From assembly GCA_023381035.1 (NCBI GenBank), contig JAMCTK010000019.1, positions 1 through 10,537 of the forward strand: a stretch of DNA of 10,537 bases. Direction: 5' to 3'. This stretch comes from Patescibacteria group bacterium. GTDB lineage: Bacteria; Patescibacteria; Microgenomatia; Levybacterales; UBA12049. The position numbers were made by a program, and so were the translations under genes. Below are positions 1 through 5,546 of this stretch, piece after piece (position 1 is the first letter of the stretch; each line of letters starts with the position of its first letter). The notes beneath the pieces are model-generated. The model saw only the letters and a program-made list of their open reading frames with translations. It did not search any database and was not told the DNA's origin.

Positions 1-150
1 CAAGTCAAAGTTTAGATATAAATTCTAAGCATAAAGCACTAAATACTAAACAAATAACAAATAATAAAAATATAAAACTTTTTGGAATTTAGAAAATTAG
101 AATTTGGGAATTGTTTAGAATTTCGAATTTAGTATTTAGAATTTAAAAAT
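1..150. repeat. AT-rich intergenic region with inverted GAATTTAG/CTAAATTC repeats
   Basis: The stretch before the MerR gene is almost entirely A and T. It repeats short words such as GAATTTAG, TTTAGAATTT and AATTTGG. CTAAATACTAAA at 39-50 is the exact reverse complement of TTTAGTATTTAG at 128-139. TAAATTCTAA at 19-28 is the reverse complement of TTAGAATTTA at 136-145. The right arm (128-145) is therefore the reverse complement of the left arm (19-50) with 14 nt removed from its middle. It could be a repeat-derived element, a terminator-like structure for an upstream gene outside the window, or part of the MerR operator. The arms are clear; the role is unknown. Confidence 0.55.
137..142 (+). 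promoter_or_regulatory. Putative -10 element (TAGAAT) of the MerR gene
   Basis: TAGAAT ends 8 nt before the ATG at 151, so transcription would begin at or within two bases of the start codon. The -35 is poor (TTGTTT at 111-116 is too far for this hexamer, though 16 bp from an alternative TATTTA at 133-138). The site lies inside the right arm of the inverted repeat, which is compatible with autoregulation. AT-richness makes chance matches likely. Confidence 0.35.
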
Positions 151-948
151 ATGTATCTGACAATAAAACAATTTGCCGATATTTGCCGTACCACACCACG
201 CACTATTCGTTTTTACGAGCAGTCAGGCCTTTTGCTTCCCCGCAAAGTCGACCAATTCTCAAAATACCGCTATTACGAAGCCGACCAAGCACGCGACTTT
301 TTCAAAATAAAACTCCTCCAAAGCTTTAACGTGCCCTTGAAAGGAATGGAGCAGGCGATTAAAAATTACACAGAAAAATCATTTTTGGAAGAAAGATTGG
401 AAAGTGTTCAAGAGGAAATAGACGAAAAAAGAAGAGAATACGAATTTCTAAAAAATATAAAAGAATTTCTATTCGGCAACGCAAAGAGCAAGCTTAAAAA
501 AGAAAAATTAGGCCCTTTTAAACTGTTTTGTATGAGTGTAAAGGGCGGAAGATACGATGAGATTAATAGTTATATTGTAAAAATGTTTGAAATCGCAGAG
601 AAATTTAGTATTCCCATAACCGAAAAGCAAATGATTTTTTACAAAGAGCCTCATCTTTATACACCTGTAAATGCAAATTTAGAAGTTTGCCTTATTTGCG
701 AAAACATTAAGCTACCAGCAGGCCTTATTCTTCCTCAAAATACGTATTTCAAGACTTATCAGCGCCAAAAAGTCCTCACTTATGATTACAAAGGCCCTTT
801 TGAATATCTTACTTTTATCCATAAAAAAATGATTGAAATCGTGCAGGGTAGATGCTTAAAGGATCTGCCTTTTGATATTCATTACAAAGGTCCTTGGAAC
901 GAAAACTCTGAATTCAACTACCTCACCAAAGTCGGTTATCCTGTATAA
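151..948 (+). CDS. MerR-family transcriptional regulator with GyrI-like effector-binding domain
   Basis: Probable one-component transcription factor, 265 aa. Residues 1-70 form a MerR winged helix: TIKQFADICRTTPRTIRFYE is the helix-turn-helix, followed by SGLLLPRK and the wing motif KYRYYEADQARDFFKIKLL. Residues about 75-107 are a charged helix (EERLESVQEEIDEKRREYEF) in the position of the MerR dimerisation coiled coil. Residues about 120-265 match a GyrI-like/BmrR-type ligand pocket, with YDYKGPFEYL, FDIHYKGPW and the terminal LTKVGYPV. Members of this subgroup usually bind hydrophobic or cationic drugs and activate efflux genes; the ligand here is unknown. No transporter lies beside it in the window. 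No Shine-Dalgarno precedes the ATG, and the start is set by the HTH beginning at once. The domain call is firm; the target is not known. Confidence 0.88.
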   Translation: MYLTIKQFADICRTTPRTIRFYEQSGLLLPRKVDQFSKYRYYEADQARDFFKIKLLQSFNVPLKGMEQAIKNYTEKSFLEERLESVQEEIDEKRREYEFLKNIKEFLFGNAKSKLKKEKLGPFKLFCMSVKGGRYDEINSYIVKMFEIAEKFSIPITEKQMIFYKEPHLYTPVNANLEVCLICENIKLPAGLILPQNTYFKTYQRQKVLTYDYKGPFEYLTFIHKKMIEIVQGRCLKDLPFDIHYKGPWNENSEFNYLTKVGYPV

Positions 949-985
949 CAAGCTCTTCCTCATCCAAATTCGGTAACTTTTTCAT
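923..985 (-). CDS. Possible 20-codon ORF with a strong Shine-Dalgarno
   Basis: Two bases after the stop of the 186-aa gene, an ATG at 985 opens a 20-codon frame beginning MKKLPNLDEEELV and closing with TGA at 923-925. GGGAGG at 993-998, 7 nt upstream, is a very good ribosome binding site, which is rare in this window. However, the same bases encode the WED end of the upstream protein, so the match may be accidental. The last codons run antisense through the 3' end of the MerR gene. It could be a coupled micropeptide or the stump of a downstream gene cut off by a rearrangement that brought in the MerR gene. I know no homologue. Confidence 0.22.
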   Translation of the reverse strand: MKKLPNLDEEELVIQDNRLW

Positions 986-987
986 AT

Positions 988-1548
988 TTAATCCTCCCAG
1001 TTTAACCTTTCAAATTTTTCCCTCGGTGTTTCACCCTGTAATAACAAAGCATCTTGAAGGGAATGCAGTCTTATATCTACATCAGAAAGCGCTATCGGTA
1101 CATCATAAAACATTGTTCTGGCGTCATCTGACGGAGTTTCTCCTCGGTTTAACATTTCAAGGAATAAATCTCCATTTCTGTCAACTTCACTCCAGGGATA
1201 AAGCTGTCTCTTTGAAAGAGCATAAACATATCCTGCAAATGCTTCAGTTGTAATCACAGGATCCACATAAAACTTTTTTTCCCAAAAGCTCTTTGGGAAA
1301 CGCCCTTCCTCATTTTGATACATATTTTCAGTAATACCCAATTCGTCAAGTTTTTTTCTATGCAGTTCCAACGCTTTTCTAAGCTCTTCTTGCCGTGCTG
1401 AATCTTTCGCAATTTTAGGATTATACATTATTGCATACATATTTCTGATTATGTCTCTGCAAATTAGCCTGATCTGCCAGCTTCTAGAATCACTGGCATA
1501 AAATTCTAAGCTTGGCCCTGGCCCACGTTCGGAAGTTTCCTTTCTCAT
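988..1548 (-). CDS. Hypothetical protein, 186 aa
   Basis: I do not recognise a family. The protein is soluble, charged and predicted mixed helical, with no signal peptide, membrane segment or cysteine cluster. It has an aromatic stretch NMYAIMYNPKIAKDSARQEELRKALELHRKKLDELG at about 36-70, read here as one long helix after a Tyr/Met-rich segment. The C-terminal part is acidic (YDVPIALSDVDIRLHSLQDALLL, then EKFERLNWED). The start at 1548 is supported by an extended -10 (TGGTATAAT) ending 8 nt upstream, implying leaderless translation. It converges on the MerR gene. GGGAGG overlapping its stop region could couple a tiny downstream ORF. A real gene is likely because of the promoter fit and ordinary amino-acid composition; the function is unknown. 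Confidence 0.65.
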   Translation of the reverse strand: MRKETSERGPGPSLEFYASDSRSWQIRLICRDIIRNMYAIMYNPKIAKDSARQEELRKALELHRKKLDELGITENMYQNEEGRFPKSFWEKKFYVDPVITTEAFAGYVYALSKRQLYPWSEVDRNGDLFLEMLNRGETPSDDARTMFYDVPIALSDVDIRLHSLQDALLLQGETPREKFERLNWED

Positions 1549-1556
1549 ACACGCAA

Positions 1557-1565
1557 ATTATACCA
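1557..1565 (-). promoter_or_regulatory. Extended -10 promoter (TGGTATAAT), leaderless geometry
   Basis: On the minus strand TGG precedes a perfect TATAAT (1562 down to 1557), ending 8 nt before the ATG at 1548. No good -35 is seen at 17 bp, which is usual for extended -10 promoters. Transcription would start at about 1548-1550, on the start codon. Confidence 0.6.
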
Positions 1566-1635
1566 TTAACTTTAAAGTAGTTTATTTTAAGTAAAACTTT
1601 TTTAAATAAAACTTATTATTGAGGCCTTAAACAAA

Positions 1636-2022
1636 TTAGAAAGTTGGTGCCGCTGGAGGAGTTTGACCTGGATTTTCTGAACCAGGTTGTTCATTTGTAG
1701 GCTCAGGAGTTGGCATTTGTGGCATAGCTGGTGTTTCTTGGGCCGGAGTTTGTTCAGTTGGAGTTTGAATAGGGCTGTTTGCTTCTGGCGTGCTTGGTTC
1801 AACTGGTGCTGGAGTCGGTATTTCAGCTGGGGTTTGCATCGGTGCCTCTTGCGCTGGGGTTTCAACTGGAGTAGCCGGTGTTTCAGGCACAGAAGGCATT
1901 ACTGGTTCCTGTACCGGAGGCGTTTGAGGCATTACTGGTTCAGCTGGTGTTTGCACTGGTGGTGTTTGCGTCATTGTTGGTTCTGCTGGAGTATTTGTTT
2001 GTGTTTGTGTGTTTTCGTCCAT
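1636..2022 (-). CDS. Pro/Thr/Glu-rich low-complexity protein, 128 aa
   Basis: The whole predicted protein is disordered and built from Pro, Thr, Glu, Gln, Ala and Val, with imperfect units such as EPVMPQTPPVQ and ETPAQ. It has no signal peptide, no membrane helix and no folded domain. At DNA level the repeats appear as recurring words, for example GGCATTACTGGTTC near 1897 and 1931. The start at 2022 is supported by a TTGACA-17-TAAAAA promoter placed for a leaderless transcript. The membrane protein at 6861-7664 carries a similar Pro/Thr leader before its membrane helix. This gene could be a free-standing linker or spacer protein, or the leftover N-terminus of such a membrane protein. Long open frames on the other strands over 1602-2135 are by-products of the repetitive sequence. 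Confidence 0.6.
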   Translation of the reverse strand: MDENTQTQTNTPAEPTMTQTPPVQTPAEPVMPQTPPVQEPVMPSVPETPATPVETPAQEAPMQTPAEIPTPAPVEPSTPEANSPIQTPTEQTPAQETPAMPQMPTPEPTNEQPGSENPGQTPPAAPTF

Positions 2023-2029
2023 CTATTAT

Positions 2030-2058
2030 TTTTTATCAGATTGAAAACTTTTTGTCAA
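2030..2058 (-). promoter_or_regulatory. Sigma-70-like promoter TTGACA-17-TAAAAA, leaderless geometry
   Basis: A perfect -35 (TTGACA, minus strand, 2058-2053) is followed after 17 bp by TAAAAA (2035-2030), which is preceded by TGA (extended -10). The -10 ends 7 nt before the ATG at 2022, so initiation would fall on the start codon. This is the best -35 match among the leaderless-type promoters here. Confidence 0.65.
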
Positions 2059-2146
2059 GGGAACATATCATTATAAGTTTAATTTTTTTCAACTTGCTGC
2101 TTGCATTCGCTTTTACTATATGTTACTTTAGATAGGTCCTCAAAAA

Positions 2147-3460
2147 TTGAATTTCACTATGGAACACGAGAAACTCGAAGTTATTTCGTATCAGTCGTTG
2201 CTCGAACTTGCGACTGAAGAAGGTATCAATGCGTCAGGCAAAGAGGAAATTTTTGGCTGCATTTTTGGCCGGGATAGCGCAATTACCATTCTTAAAATCT
2301 TAAAAGCTCTTTCTAACAAATCTATTCCTCCTTCGATCGAAACAGCTAAATTACTTGATATCTCAAAGCGCGGACTTTTAACCCTTACTGATCTTCAAGG
2401 ACAAGAAGTTAATATCGAGAGTGGAGAAGAGCCGGGCAAATTTCTCCACGAGTACAGAAAAGAAAATTTGGATAGATTTCTAGACGGTCCAAAGCCTTGG
2501 TACATTTATCCTGATGGAACATTAAAAAATTACGATTCAATCGACTCAACCCCTCTCAATTTACTTGCTATTTATAAATATTGGCAATTTACAAAAGACC
2601 AGGAATTTTTACTGAAGGTTTTACCTGCCGTTGAAAAAGGTTTAAATTGGATTACAGACTACGGAGACCGCGATCAAGATTATCTTCTTGAGTATGAATT
2701 CGATAAAAAAAGAACGCACGGAGGCCTGTTTATCCAATCCTGGGCCGATTCTATCCATACCTTAAAAATGTCGGATGGAACTTTTCCCCCATACCCAATT
2801 GCCCCTGTTGAAGTACAAGGTTATGCCTGGCTTGCCTTGAAACAATGGGTAGATTACTTTAGTTCATCAAATAGCGATAGGAAAGTTTTTGCAAAGAGAT
2901 TAAACGATCACGCAAATAGTCTAAAAAAAAGATTCAATGAAACCTTTGTCTTTAAAGATGAAGAGTACGATTTTCCTGCTCAGGCATTAGACGGAAATAA
3001 AAAACAGTTAAAAACTGTAACAAGTAATCCTTTGCTTCTTCTTTGGGCCAGTCACGTCAAAGATGGTAGAGTAGAATCTATTTTAGGTGACGAATATATT
3101 GATAGTTTGGTCGACCGCTCTTTTCAAAAAGATCTTTTCGATCCTGATGCAGGCATTAGAACAATGAGTGTTAAATCACCCTGGTTCAATCCTGGGCAGG
3201 ACTCATATCAAAATGGGAGTTTTTGGCCAAAAATAAATGGTATGGCTCACGAAGGGCTTATGCATTGGGGTTTTGTAAGTCAAGCAGCCGAATTAAAAGA
3301 AGCCGCATTAAAACCTATTTATCATTTTCGTACGCCAATAGAACTTCACATTAAAGGCGGCGACGGCCAATATCTTGAGTATCGCTCGCCTGATGGACAA
3401 GTTAGCTGCAAAAAACAAGCCTGGTCCGCTGCTGTAATCCTTGATCTTGCCACGTTGTAG
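2147..3460 (+). CDS. Amylo-alpha-1,6-glucosidase-like (glycogen debranching, catalytic domain only)
   Basis: Probable (alpha/alpha)6-barrel glycosidase of the GDE_C type, removing alpha-1,6-linked glucose from branched glucan. Recognisable blocks in order: FGRDSAI (40-46), EEPGKFLHEYR (94-104), DSTPLNLLAIYKYW (133-146), LNWITDYGDRDQDYLLEY (166-183), GLFIQSWADS (193-202), PIAPVEVQGYAWLA (217-230), QALDG (279-283), TSNP (292-295), GIRTMS (336-341) and SYQNGSFWP (353-361). D201 lies where these enzymes carry the acidic residue of NWKDS; I infer that it is catalytic. Bacterial debranching enzymes of this type are often well over 600 aa with an N-terminal beta domain; this 437-aa form has only the barrel. 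The start is uncertain: TTG at 2147 or ATG at 2159, neither with a clear Shine-Dalgarno, and an upstream TAG (2129-2131) bounds the frame. A GH15- or GH63-like enzyme cannot be excluded. Confidence 0.78.
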   Translation: MNFTMEHEKLEVISYQSLLELATEEGINASGKEEIFGCIFGRDSAITILKILKALSNKSIPPSIETAKLLDISKRGLLTLTDLQGQEVNIESGEEPGKFLHEYRKENLDRFLDGPKPWYIYPDGTLKNYDSIDSTPLNLLAIYKYWQFTKDQEFLLKVLPAVEKGLNWITDYGDRDQDYLLEYEFDKKRTHGGLFIQSWADSIHTLKMSDGTFPPYPIAPVEVQGYAWLALKQWVDYFSSSNSDRKVFAKRLNDHANSLKKRFNETFVFKDEEYDFPAQALDGNKKQLKTVTSNPLLLLWASHVKDGRVESILGDEYIDSLVDRSFQKDLFDPDAGIRTMSVKSPWFNPGQDSYQNGSFWPKINGMAHEGLMHWGFVSQAAELKEAALKPIYHFRTPIELHIKGGDGQYLEYRSPDGQVSCKKQAWSAAVILDLATL

Positions 3461-3469
3461 GTTAAATTA

Positions 3470-3499
3470 CTGACTTTTTTGCTTCGGTTTATTTATTCT
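3470..3499 (+). promoter_or_regulatory. Putative promoter CTGACT-18-TATTCT, leaderless geometry
   Basis: TATTCT at 3494-3499 ends 7 nt before the ATG at 3507. CTGACT at 3470-3475 is an imperfect -35 at 18 bp. The surrounding TTACTGACTTTTTT (3467-3480) also resembles the core of the 39-nt repeat read on its minus strand. Confidence 0.4.
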
Positions 3500-3506
3500 A
3501 ACAGAT

Positions 3507-4103
3507 ATGGGAGCAGAAGACAGCCGATTTCTGGGAATAATCACTTCAATTGAAAATCTTAAAAAAAGCGAAAGACCAATTGGTAAGTTTTTAGCAAGAT
3601 CGCTTGAGGAGTTGTATCTTTCTGAAAATTATAGAACTGCTATTTTAAATGCGACAGATGAAAAAAGAAGACCAAAAGCATTAAGATTAATAGCGATTCA
3701 TGAGGGTAGATTAGCATCCTATGTCCTTATGGCAAATATTGATAAAAAGGAAGGTAGAAGAATTTTAGATAAAATGGTTGAACAAACACAGCGAATTCCT
3801 AAAGAAGTAGATCGTCTTGGCGCTTTTTCAAATCTTGCTCTAAAAGCATTAAAAGAAGCCAATCTCCAAACAGTTGCAGGAATGCAGGTTTCAGAAAGCG
3901 CAGCTACAGGTAGAAATATTTACGAAACTTTTTACCCAAAACCATTTATGAGTTTTCTTGCTGAAACACCGATTGAAGATTATATGAGGGGAATTTTGAG
4001 CACAAGCATCGAGGAGTATAGATCTGACTTAGGGCTGGGAATAGCTTCATATTTTTTAAGAAACATTCGTTTCGGTTCAGGAGTAGTTAATTTCGAATTT
4101 TAA
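3507..4103 (+). CDS. Hypothetical alpha-helical protein, 198 aa
   Basis: I do not recognise a family. The protein is predicted almost wholly helical and soluble. Its middle (about 50-120) has helix pairs such as KALRLIAIHEGRLASYVLM, EGRRILDKMVEQTQRIPKE and RLGAFSNLALKALKEANL, whose A/L spacing suggests a short alpha-solenoid (TPR- or HEAT-like). The C-terminus, from about 145, contains FYPKPFMSFLAETPIEDYMRG and ends FGSGVVNFEF. There are no cysteines, signal peptide or membrane segment. The start is supported by TATTCT ending 7 nt upstream. Its stop codon overlaps that of ku on the other strand (shared TTAA at 4100-4103), so the two transcripts must run into each other. Whether it works with Ku is unknown; convergent placement is not evidence of shared function. 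Confidence 0.7.
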   Translation: MGAEDSRFLGIITSIENLKKSERPIGKFLARSLEELYLSENYRTAILNATDEKRRPKALRLIAIHEGRLASYVLMANIDKKEGRRILDKMVEQTQRIPKEVDRLGAFSNLALKALKEANLQTVAGMQVSESAATGRNIYETFYPKPFMSFLAETPIEDYMRGILSTSIEEYRSDLGLGIASYFLRNIRFGSGVVNFEF

Positions 4104-4897
4104 TGAGAGGTGTATCTTCGATGACCCCGTTTTTCAACTTCTTCGAGGCTTGCTTTAAGCTGGTCAATTAGCTCAGACCCAGAAGTAGGCTGAGGTTTTT
4201 CCTCTTTTGGCCGGATTCTTTTACCTTTGGCTTTTTCCTCAATAATTTCTTTCAAGTCTTCGGTAAAAGTGTCGTGATACCTTTCCGGCACAAACTGCGC
4301 TGACATTCCGTCGATCAATTTTTCTGCAAAAGCCAAAGCTCGCTCAGAAATTAGTTCTTCGTGTGGAATATTAAGTTCGCGTGGCCTTTTTAGCTCACTT
4401 GTATATCTCATCTGGTCAAGGAACAATAAATCATTGTTTGGCCTTATTGCCCCAATATGCTCTTGTGTTTTTAAAACAAAGCGCCCGATCCCAACTTTTC
4501 CCGTTCTTTTCAGCGCTTCACAAAGCAGTACGTACATTTTCTCAGCATCCTTAACAGGTTCGATAAAGTAAGGTTTTTCAAAATATTCAGGTGGGATTTC
4601 CTGCTCGTCAACAAAATCTATTATCTCAACCGAATGGGTAATTTTCCTATTTGCTCGCTCAAAATCTTCGTCCTCAAGCACAACATAGCTCCCTTTTTGG
4701 ATTTCATAGCCTCGAACAATTTGGCCATAAGCTACCTCTTCACCTGTTTTTTTACAAACTCTAACATTGCCGATAGGACAAAGATCTTTCTTATGAAGAT
4801 AGTCAAAGCTGAGCCGCCGTTCAACTGAAGCAGGGTAGAGTTTTACCGGTATATTTACCAACCCAAAATTGATTGTTCCAGCCCAAAACGCTCTCAT
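4100..4897 (-). CDS. ku: Ku DNA-end-binding protein (non-homologous end joining)
   Basis: Bacterial Ku forms a homodimeric ring on double-strand DNA ends and recruits ligase LigD. The 265-aa length is typical of the bacterial family. Family blocks seen: N-terminal MRAFWAGTINFGLVNIPVKLYPA (1-23), CPIGNVRVCKKTGEEV (40-55), IVRGYEIQKGSYVVLEDEDFE (60-80), ITHSVEIIDFVDEQEIPPEYFEKPYFIEP (86-114), LLCEALKRTGKVGIGRFVL (124-142), the SELKRPREL segment (167-175), and a Lys/Glu-rich tail with SELIDQLKASLEE (241-253). Residues from about 221 are basic (EKAKGKRIRPKEEKP), as in many bacterial Ku tails that contact DNA or ligase. No LigD, ligase, primase or nuclease is seen in the window, so any partner must lie elsewhere. 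TATAAG ends 8 nt before the ATG. A 39-nt repeat copy lies directly upstream. Confidence 0.95.
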   Translation of the reverse strand: MRAFWAGTINFGLVNIPVKLYPASVERRLSFDYLHKKDLCPIGNVRVCKKTGEEVAYGQIVRGYEIQKGSYVVLEDEDFERANRKITHSVEIIDFVDEQEIPPEYFEKPYFIEPVKDAEKMYVLLCEALKRTGKVGIGRFVLKTQEHIGAIRPNNDLLFLDQMRYTSELKRPRELNIPHEELISERALAFAEKLIDGMSAQFVPERYHDTFTEDLKEIIEEKAKGKRIRPKEEKPQPTSGSELIDQLKASLEEVEKRGHRRYTSH

Positions 4898-4905
4898 CTA
4901 GTTCA

Positions 4906-4911
4906 CTTATA
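4906..4911 (-). promoter_or_regulatory. Putative -10 (TATAAG) of ku, leaderless geometry
   Basis: TATAAG (minus strand, 4911-4906) ends 8 nt before the ku ATG at 4897. No convincing -35 is visible at 16-18 bp. The position where it should be lies inside the 39-nt repeat copy at 4923-4961, so the repeat may supply upstream promoter contacts. Confidence 0.45.
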
Positions 4912-4922
4912 GGAAAAATAAT

Positions 4923-4961
4923 TAAGATTAAGGCTAAAAAGTAGTAAGTTTTGGGAAAGAA
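4923..4961. repeat. 39-nt direct repeat, copy 1 (upstream of ku)
   Basis: This segment, beginning TAAGATTAAGGCTAAAAAG and ending TTTTGGGAAAGAA, matches 5382-5420 at 37 of 39 positions in the same orientation. A shorter, more diverged copy is at 10241-10270. Copies 1 and 2 flank the coiled-coil gene. All three lie just upstream of a minus-strand gene. Confidence 0.8.
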
Positions 4962-4996
4962 AAAGTTTTTTGGCGGATAAAGTTAGATGTCTAAGC

Positions 4997-5308
4997 TTAA
5001 GGATTCACCAGGCCTAAATGCTCCTCAATCTCTTTAACACGATTAAGAGTTCTCGTATTCTCCTTATCAAGCGCATATGAGACTGTTTTAATTTCTTCTT
5101 TTAGTTCTTTATGCATTTTTGTTACCCTAATTTCTAAGTTTTTGATTCTATCTTTTAGCTCACCAATATCACTCTGGATTCTCATTCTAGACATTGTAAT
5201 ATCTGATTGAATCTCATCTTTTAGGGCAGTGACCTCGTTCTCTACCTCTCCTCTTACGACTTCTCCAACAGCTTTTTTGATTTCGGATAAATCACTTTTT
5301 GTAAGCAT
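4997..5308 (-). CDS. Short coiled-coil protein (MLTKSDL type), 103 aa
   Basis: Soluble and predicted to be nearly one continuous coiled coil: heptad-like stretches run from about residue 18 (EVENEVTALKDEIQSDI) through IGELKDRIKNLEIRVTKMHKELKEEI to LNRVKEIEEHLGL at the end. The N-terminal MLTKSDLSEIKKAV and C-terminal RVKEIEEHLGL read like a small coiled-coil family I associate with Patescibacteria (recollection, unverified). Function is unknown; it may be a self-assembling or adaptor protein. Start choice: the frame is open from a TTG at 5344, but that TTG is part of a TTGAAA -35. A TATTGT -10 17 bp further on ends 7 nt before the ATG at 5308, so translation should begin at 5308. The gene lies between two copies of the 39-nt repeat and is divergent from the HD gene. 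Confidence 0.72.
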   Translation of the reverse strand: MLTKSDLSEIKKAVGEVVRGEVENEVTALKDEIQSDITMSRMRIQSDIGELKDRIKNLEIRVTKMHKELKEEIKTVSYALDKENTRTLNRVKEIEEHLGLVNP

Positions 5309-5315
5309 AGTTAAT

Positions 5316-5344
5316 ACAATACAACTATTATTTAGACTTTTCAA
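5316..5344 (-). promoter_or_regulatory. Promoter TTGAAA-17-TATTGT of the coiled-coil gene
   Basis: On the minus strand TTGAAA (5344-5339) is followed by exactly 17 bp and TATTGT (5321-5316), which ends 7 nt before the ATG at 5308. The match fixes the start codon and implies a leaderless transcript. A 6-bp inverted repeat, ACCTTC (5358-5363) with GAAGGT (5370-5375), lies just upstream. Confidence 0.6.
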
Positions 5345-5381
5345 GAGATCAATTCATACCTTCAAAGATGAAGGTTTAAGA

Positions 5382-5420
5382 TAAGATTAAGACTAAAAAG
5401 CAGTAAGTTTTGGGAAAGAA
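5382..5420. repeat. 39-nt direct repeat, copy 2
   Basis: Same orientation as 4923-4961, differing at two positions (GACT for GGCT, CAGT for TAGT). It lies between the divergent coiled-coil and HD genes, about 74 nt upstream of the coiled-coil start. A promoter-like sequence for the HD gene begins immediately after it. Confidence 0.8.
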
Positions 5421-5421
5421 T

Positions 5422-5450
5422 TTGCTTCTTCTGCCATTTTCTCCTATACT
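5422..5450 (+). promoter_or_regulatory. Putative distal promoter P1 of the HD gene (TTGCTT-17-TATACT)
   Basis: TTGCTT at 5422-5427 is a weak -35; TATACT at 5445-5450 is a good -10 with 17-bp spacing. Initiation near 5457 would give a leader of 70-90 nt that includes the inverted repeat at 5499-5525. The -10 overlaps the left arm of another inverted repeat (5447-5456). Confidence 0.4.
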
Positions 5451-5489
5451 CAAAATTCTTCATCTGTAACTACATAAATATTTTGAGTA
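5447..5489. promoter_or_regulatory. 10-bp inverted repeat overlapping P1 of the HD gene
   Basis: TACTCAAAAT (5447-5456) is the perfect reverse complement of ATTTTGAGTA (5480-5489), separated by 23 nt. The left arm covers most of the P1 -10. A two-site operator for a dimeric regulator is the simplest reading. Confidence 0.5.
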
Positions 5490-5498
5490 CATACTAAG

Positions 5499-5525
5499 CT
5501 AACAAGAGTTGCAAACTCGAGTTAG
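5499..5525. promoter_or_regulatory. Compact inverted repeat just upstream of the HD gene
   Basis: CTAAC-AA-GAGTT-GCA-AACTC-GA-GTTAG: two 5-bp stems share one axis with a 2-nt mismatch between them and a 3-nt loop, ending directly before the ATG at 5526. It overlaps the -35 and spacer of promoter P2. It may be an operator, or a hairpin in the leader of transcripts from P1. Confidence 0.5.
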
Positions 5526-5538
5526 ATGAGTATATACT
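5509..5538 (+). promoter_or_regulatory. Putative proximal promoter P2 of the HD gene (TTGCAA-18-TATACT)
   Basis: TATACT at 5533-5538 ends 8 nt before the ATG at 5547, with TTGCAA (5509-5514) 18 bp upstream. This repeats the geometry of the other genes here. It implies that translation starts at 5547 rather than at the in-frame ATG at 5526. Confidence 0.45.
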
Positions 5539-5546
5539 TGCCGAAT

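Noticed and set aside
1026..1253. 75-codon plus-strand frame inside the 186-aa gene
   Set aside because: Antisense shadow with no initiation signal.
1602..2135. Long open frames on both strands across the Pro-rich gene (1602-1865 minus; 1687-2076 and 1878-2135 plus)
   Set aside because: They arise from the repetitive, stop-poor sequence of the 128-aa gene; their Trp/Cys/Leu- or Lys/Gln-rich compositions are unnatural and they lack start signals.
4634..4828. 64-codon plus-strand frame within ku
   Set aside because: Antisense to a firmly identified gene; no start signal.
5526..5546. ATG at 5526 as the HD gene start
   Set aside because: Possible but less likely: no Shine-Dalgarno, it abuts an inverted repeat, and the following bases contain a TATACT -10 correctly placed for the ATG at 5547.
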